A stretch of 8,097 nt of DNA from NCBI GenBank assembly GCA_022576105.1, contig JACZRM010000070.1:1-8097 (forward strand), given 5' to 3'. The notes below the pieces were generated by a model. That model made no database searches, was not told where the DNA came from, and saw only the letters and a list, made by a program, of their open reading frames with translations. Source of the stretch: Chloroflexota bacterium. GTDB taxonomy: Bacteria; Chloroflexota; Dehalococcoidia; UBA3495. Position numbers and translations under genes: made by a program. Positions 5,707 through 8,097 of the stretch are shown piece after piece (the first letter of the stretch is position 1; the number at the start of each line of letters is the position of its first letter).

Positions 5707-6510
5707 ATGTTCGTCCGACGTGATCTTAAAGATTCAGTGCCAACGCCTGAAGGGAATATGCATTTCGTAAAGCAGGGCAGCGGGTTCCCCCTGGTAATGC
5801 TTCACCCTCTGGGTACATCTACCTGGGCCTGGCACACTGTCATCGATGCCCTGAGTCAGCACTACACTTGCTACGCTTTCGATATGCTGGGGCATGGCGA
5901 ATCGGACAAACCCAACCGCCACTTCAACATACCCGACTACGCCAAGGCCCTGGATGAAGCGTGCCAGCTGCTCAACATCCACCGGGGCCACTACGTGGGC
6001 AATTCAGTGGGGGCCTGCCTGGCCACCGAAATGGCCGCCAGCTACCCCGAACGGTTGGACAAACTGGCGCTGGTCGGATGCCCGGTTTGGGACCCTTATA
6101 CTGCGACGCAGCGCTTGGCGGAGACCGCGGGGAACTACGACGAGGACGGGCTGGCCAAACCTCGGACCCTGGACGATATGAAGAAGCAGACAACCTTTGC
6201 CGAACCCCGTCAAGAATGGGTCGATGCCACCAATGAGACCCGCGCGCAAGCTGGAGTATGGGTGAGGAACTTGATGGAGTCCTTGGCCCCCTACGACATC
6301 CTATCCCGGCTGCCCCGAATCAAGGCCAGCGCCACGCTGATAATGTACGGCGAGCATGACCGCCTGCGCGAAGGGGAAGAACTGCTCCACAACAACATTG
6401 TCAACGCCAGCAAAAAGGTGCTGCCGGGGCTGGGTCATATCCCACAAATTGAAGACCCGGAGACCTTTGTCGACGCCTTGCTGGAGTTTTTGAAACCCGG
6501 CGCAGATTAG
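5707..6510 (+). CDS. Alpha/beta hydrolase
   Basis: 267 residues from the ATG at 5707, a normal length for a single-domain alpha/beta hydrolase. After the first strands comes an HPLG oxyanion-loop motif (residues 33-36, in the place of the common HG-x-G), then FDMLGHGESDKP (59-69), the nucleophile elbow G-N-S-V-G with Ser100, an acid-bearing strand end MYGEHDRL with Asp218, and the catalytic His244 in GLGHIPQIEDP. The Ser-Asp-His triad is therefore complete and the enzyme should be active. Residues about 130-195 form the variable cap. There is no signal peptide, so it is cytoplasmic. The family covers esterases, epoxide hydrolases, C-C bond hydrolases and haloperoxidase-like proteins; the nucleophile is Ser, which argues against haloalkane dehalogenases and epoxide hydrolases (Asp). 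The substrate cannot be named. It has its own promoter and stands alone, diverging from the HTH regulator. Confidence 0.9.
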   Translation: MFVRRDLKDSVPTPEGNMHFVKQGSGFPLVMLHPLGTSTWAWHTVIDALSQHYTCYAFDMLGHGESDKPNRHFNIPDYAKALDEACQLLNIHRGHYVGNSVGACLATEMAASYPERLDKLALVGCPVWDPYTATQRLAETAGNYDEDGLAKPRTLDDMKKQTTFAEPRQEWVDATNETRAQAGVWVRNLMESLAPYDILSRLPRIKASATLIMYGEHDRLREGEELLHNNIVNASKKVLPGLGHIPQIEDPETFVDALLEFLKPGAD

Positions 6511-6738
6511 CGCTTAAAACCAGTCCGGGTTATCGGCCCAGGACCAGCGGCCATCAGAGAGTATTTTTCCTGGAGATGGTTGAAAAACCCTTCCCTGGCC
6601 GATCCCAGGTGGGTGGGCATTGTGGCTAAACCCCACACCCTTGCTTCGTCCACCCTTGGGTTGCCTATGCACAATGGGAAAGGGAGCCTCGGGTTTGGCC
6701 TGCAACACGCGGTGTATCTTTCAGCGGGAGATTCAGCG

Positions 6739-6768
6739 TTGTAAGCGTCCTTTTTGGGGGCGTGTAAA
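6739..6768 (+). promoter_or_regulatory. Weak candidate promoter for the DUF6623-like gene
   Basis: TTGTAA (6739-6744) and TGTAAA (6763-6768) each match four of six consensus positions with an 18-base spacer. It would give a leader of about 35 bases. The match is weak and is offered only as the best candidate in the stretch. Confidence 0.25.
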
Positions 6769-6798
6769 AACCGTGAACGACGGTCCAATATTCGATAC

Positions 6799-6802
6799 GG
6801 AG
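6799..6802 (+). promoter_or_regulatory. Ribosome binding site setting the DUF6623-like start
   Basis: GGAG lies eight bases before the ATG at 6811. The open frame extends upstream to a TTG at 6754, but that region is low-complexity and lacks such a site. Confidence 0.65.
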
Positions 6803-6810
6803 TGAGCAAA

Positions 6811-7260
6811 ATGCCAGACAGCAAATTTACCACCTGGGTCCACGGGGCCAGCATGCAGATAGAATACCCCAACCGAGTTACTGCGGTTCGTCACACCGGG
6901 CCTTTCGTTCGCATCGAAGGCGCAGAAGGCCAGAATACTTGGGTGCATTTCCCCATTCCTACCCCCACCATGAACAACGGCAACAGAATGCGGGCCAACG
7001 CGGCCCTGGTGAGCTTTCGTACCCGCGCCAAGGCCACGGTGCATGAAGTGATTGTGTACGATGGGGAAAAGAGGATCGCCGAGCATATGAACATCAACCT
7101 CAAGGGCGACCACCTGGATGCGCGCTTTGAGGTTCCCGGCAGTCCGGAAGTAAACCAGGGCATCAACATTACCGTGGGCGTACTCTTTGACACCAACGCC
7201 TCCAACGTGCGCGACATGCAGATAGAGATTATTGGGGCCGGGGTAGAATTTCAAGGATAA
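6811..7260 (+). CDS. Small DUF6623-like protein
   Basis: 149 residues from the ATG at 6811. I recognise it tentatively as DUF6623 family from the motif order: WVHG near the N-terminus (residues 9-12), a GQNTWVHFPIPTP block (40-52), VHEVIVYDG (77-85), a GINITVGVLF strand (117-126) and a closing IEIIGAGVEF (138-147). The alternation of short hydrophobic strands and Gly/Asn turns suggests an all-beta sandwich. There is no signal peptide, no transmembrane segment, no Cys at all and no obvious catalytic set, so a binding or structural role is more likely than an enzyme; this is inference. It is followed after 40 bases by the DUF255 gene on the same strand, probably one transcript. Function is not known. 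Confidence 0.75.
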   Translation: MPDSKFTTWVHGASMQIEYPNRVTAVRHTGPFVRIEGAEGQNTWVHFPIPTPTMNNGNRMRANAALVSFRTRAKATVHEVIVYDGEKRIAEHMNINLKGDHLDARFEVPGSPEVNQGINITVGVLFDTNASNVRDMQIEIIGAGVEFQG

Positions 7261-7268
7261 AAGGATAA
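7253..7268 (+). repeat. 8-base tandem duplication at the stop codon
   Basis: AAGGATAA occurs twice back to back (7253-7260 and 7261-7268); the first copy contains the TAA stop of the DUF6623-like gene. It looks like a replication-slippage duplication and has no evident role. Confidence 0.6.
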
Positions 7269-7300
7269 ATAGTTCCCAGGTATTACCGCCTGGTGCAGCA

Positions 7301-8097
7301 ATGATTAACTGGAGAGAGTGGAACGAAGCGGCCTTCCAAGACTCAAGGCGTGAGGAAAAACCGGTTCTGCTGACCCTCTCTGCCACCTGGTGTCATTGGT
7401 GCCACGTGCTGGACCAGACCTCCTACTCGGATTCTCGGGTTATCAGTCTGGTCAACTCCCGGTTCATACCGGTGCGGGTAGACGTTGACCAGCGACCGGA
7501 CATCTCTCATCGCTACAACCAGGGCGGCTTTCCGTCGGTGGCGGTCCTGAACGGAAATGCAGAGCTGATCGCCGGATGCGTGTACAAGCCTGCAGAAGAG
7601 CTGGCCCAATTCCTAGAAAGGGCCGATAAACTCTTCCCTGATGCTCCTGTGGACGGCTCCCAGTTTCAGGAAGACCCCCACCCTTCCATTCCTCAGAGCC
7701 AATCCGGCACTGAACCGGCAACCGACCGAGTACTGCGAAAGCTTGAACAGCTATACGACCAGGACTTTGGTGGATTTGGACGGGAGCCGAAGCAGCCTCC
7801 CTGGGAGGCGCTGCGCTTCTTGCTGGCGCTCCATAGTCGGTCTGGAGACCGGAAACTCCTCAAGATGGTTGTGGATACCCTTGAGTCGATGCGGGCCGGA
7901 CTCTACGACCTCAAGGACCAGGGATTCTTCCGCTATTCGGTATCGCGGGACTGGCGAGTTCCCCACTACGAAAAGATGCTGGTGACCAACGCCAGCTTGG
8001 CCTGCGTGTACCTGGAAGCCTACCAGGTTACTCGCAGGGCAGCGTTCCGGGACACCGCGGGTGGAGCCCTGAAATACTTGATGGAAGTCCTGTATGA
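7301..8097 (+). CDS. DUF255 / thioredoxin-domain protein, N-terminal part (runs off window)
   Basis: The frame opens at the ATG at 7301 and is uninterrupted for 265 codons to the window end, so the 3' part is missing; family members (YyaL / SPATA20-like) are usually 600-700 residues. Residues about 3-110 form a thioredoxin-like domain with the family signature C-H-W-C-H (31-35), the V-D-x-D-x-R-P-D-I segment (60-68) and a G-G-F-P turn with the expected cis-Pro (75-78). A second, alpha-toroid region related to glycosyl hydrolase/epimerase folds begins near 142 and shows DFGGFGREPK (155-164), GFFRYSVSRDW (208-218) and PHYEKML (221-227), all standard for the family. No signal peptide is seen. 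Compared with the usual form, the segment between RPDI and GGFP is about ten residues shorter. The upstream Shine-Dalgarno is poor, consistent with translation after the DUF6623-like gene 40 bases upstream. The biochemical activity of the family is unsettled. Confidence 0.9.
   Translation, partial: MINWREWNEAAFQDSRREEKPVLLTLSATWCHWCHVLDQTSYSDSRVISLVNSRFIPVRVDVDQRPDISHRYNQGGFPSVAVLNGNAELIAGCVYKPAEELAQFLERADKLFPDAPVDGSQFQEDPHPSIPQSQSGTEPATDRVLRKLEQLYDQDFGGFGREPKQPPWEALRFLLALHSRSGDRKLLKMVVDTLESMRAGLYDLKDQGFFRYSVSRDWRVPHYEKMLVTNASLACVYLEAYQVTRRAAFRDTAGGALKYLMEVLY

Larger units (their letters stand above)
6511..6810. other. Intergenic stretch of 300 bases, no gene identified
   Basis: Between the hydrolase stop and the DUF6623-like start. 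Open frames on both strands cross it but have no family resemblance and mostly run into flanking genes. A small GGTT-GAAA-AACC hairpin at 6578-6589 is too short to call a terminator. The part nearest 6740-6810 probably holds the promoter and leader of the next gene. Confidence 0.55.

Noticed and set aside
6507..7386. Long minus-strand open frames over the DUF6623-like gene
   Set aside because: They are complements of a well-supported plus-strand gene; composition is that of an antisense shadow.

Overview
The window reads as ordinary bacterial chromosome with tight intergenic spacing, fairly high GC and G/C-rich third codon positions. I infer a Chloroflexota-type genome (SAR202/Dehalococcoidia-like), with moderate confidence. 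The reasons are the gene mix (DUF1800 with DUF1501, an NHL propeller, an MqnA-family protein, a DUF255 thioredoxin protein), the TTCGACAGGC-type palindromic repeat block, and the GTAGGGCC...GGCCCTAC hairpin. There is no rRNA, tRNA, CRISPR array, transposase or phage structural gene that I can see.

Layout. At 1-2531 lies a DUF1800 gene (5' end outside the window) followed by a DUF1501 gene, a classic neighbour pair. At 2621-3649 is an NHL-repeat beta-propeller protein and at 3730-4479 an MqnA/chorismate-dehydratase-family protein; hairpins without T-tracts separate these genes. Positions 4480-4909 hold no gene but a mosaic of palindromic repeats, a 25-bp tandem duplication and a pair of 10-bp direct repeats around the block. 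On the minus strand at 4910-5311 is a small helix-turn-helix protein with a Cys-rich tail. Diverging from it, behind a good sigma70-type promoter (5600-5628), is an alpha/beta hydrolase (5707-6510). After about 300 bases without a gene come a small DUF6623-like protein (6811-7260) and the start of a DUF255/thioredoxin-domain protein (7301 to the window end), probably co-transcribed.

How the genes may work together. DUF1800 and DUF1501 are commonly paired, but their biochemical role is unsettled. The NHL protein could be a binding scaffold next to them. The HTH protein is the only regulator in view and is divergent from the hydrolase, so it is the natural candidate to control that promoter; this is inference. 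I found no clear multi-gene system that is evidently new. The most unusual items are the MqnA-family protein with substitutions at normally conserved positions, the repeat mosaic with flanking direct repeats, and the HTH protein with a Trp/Cys-rich tail.
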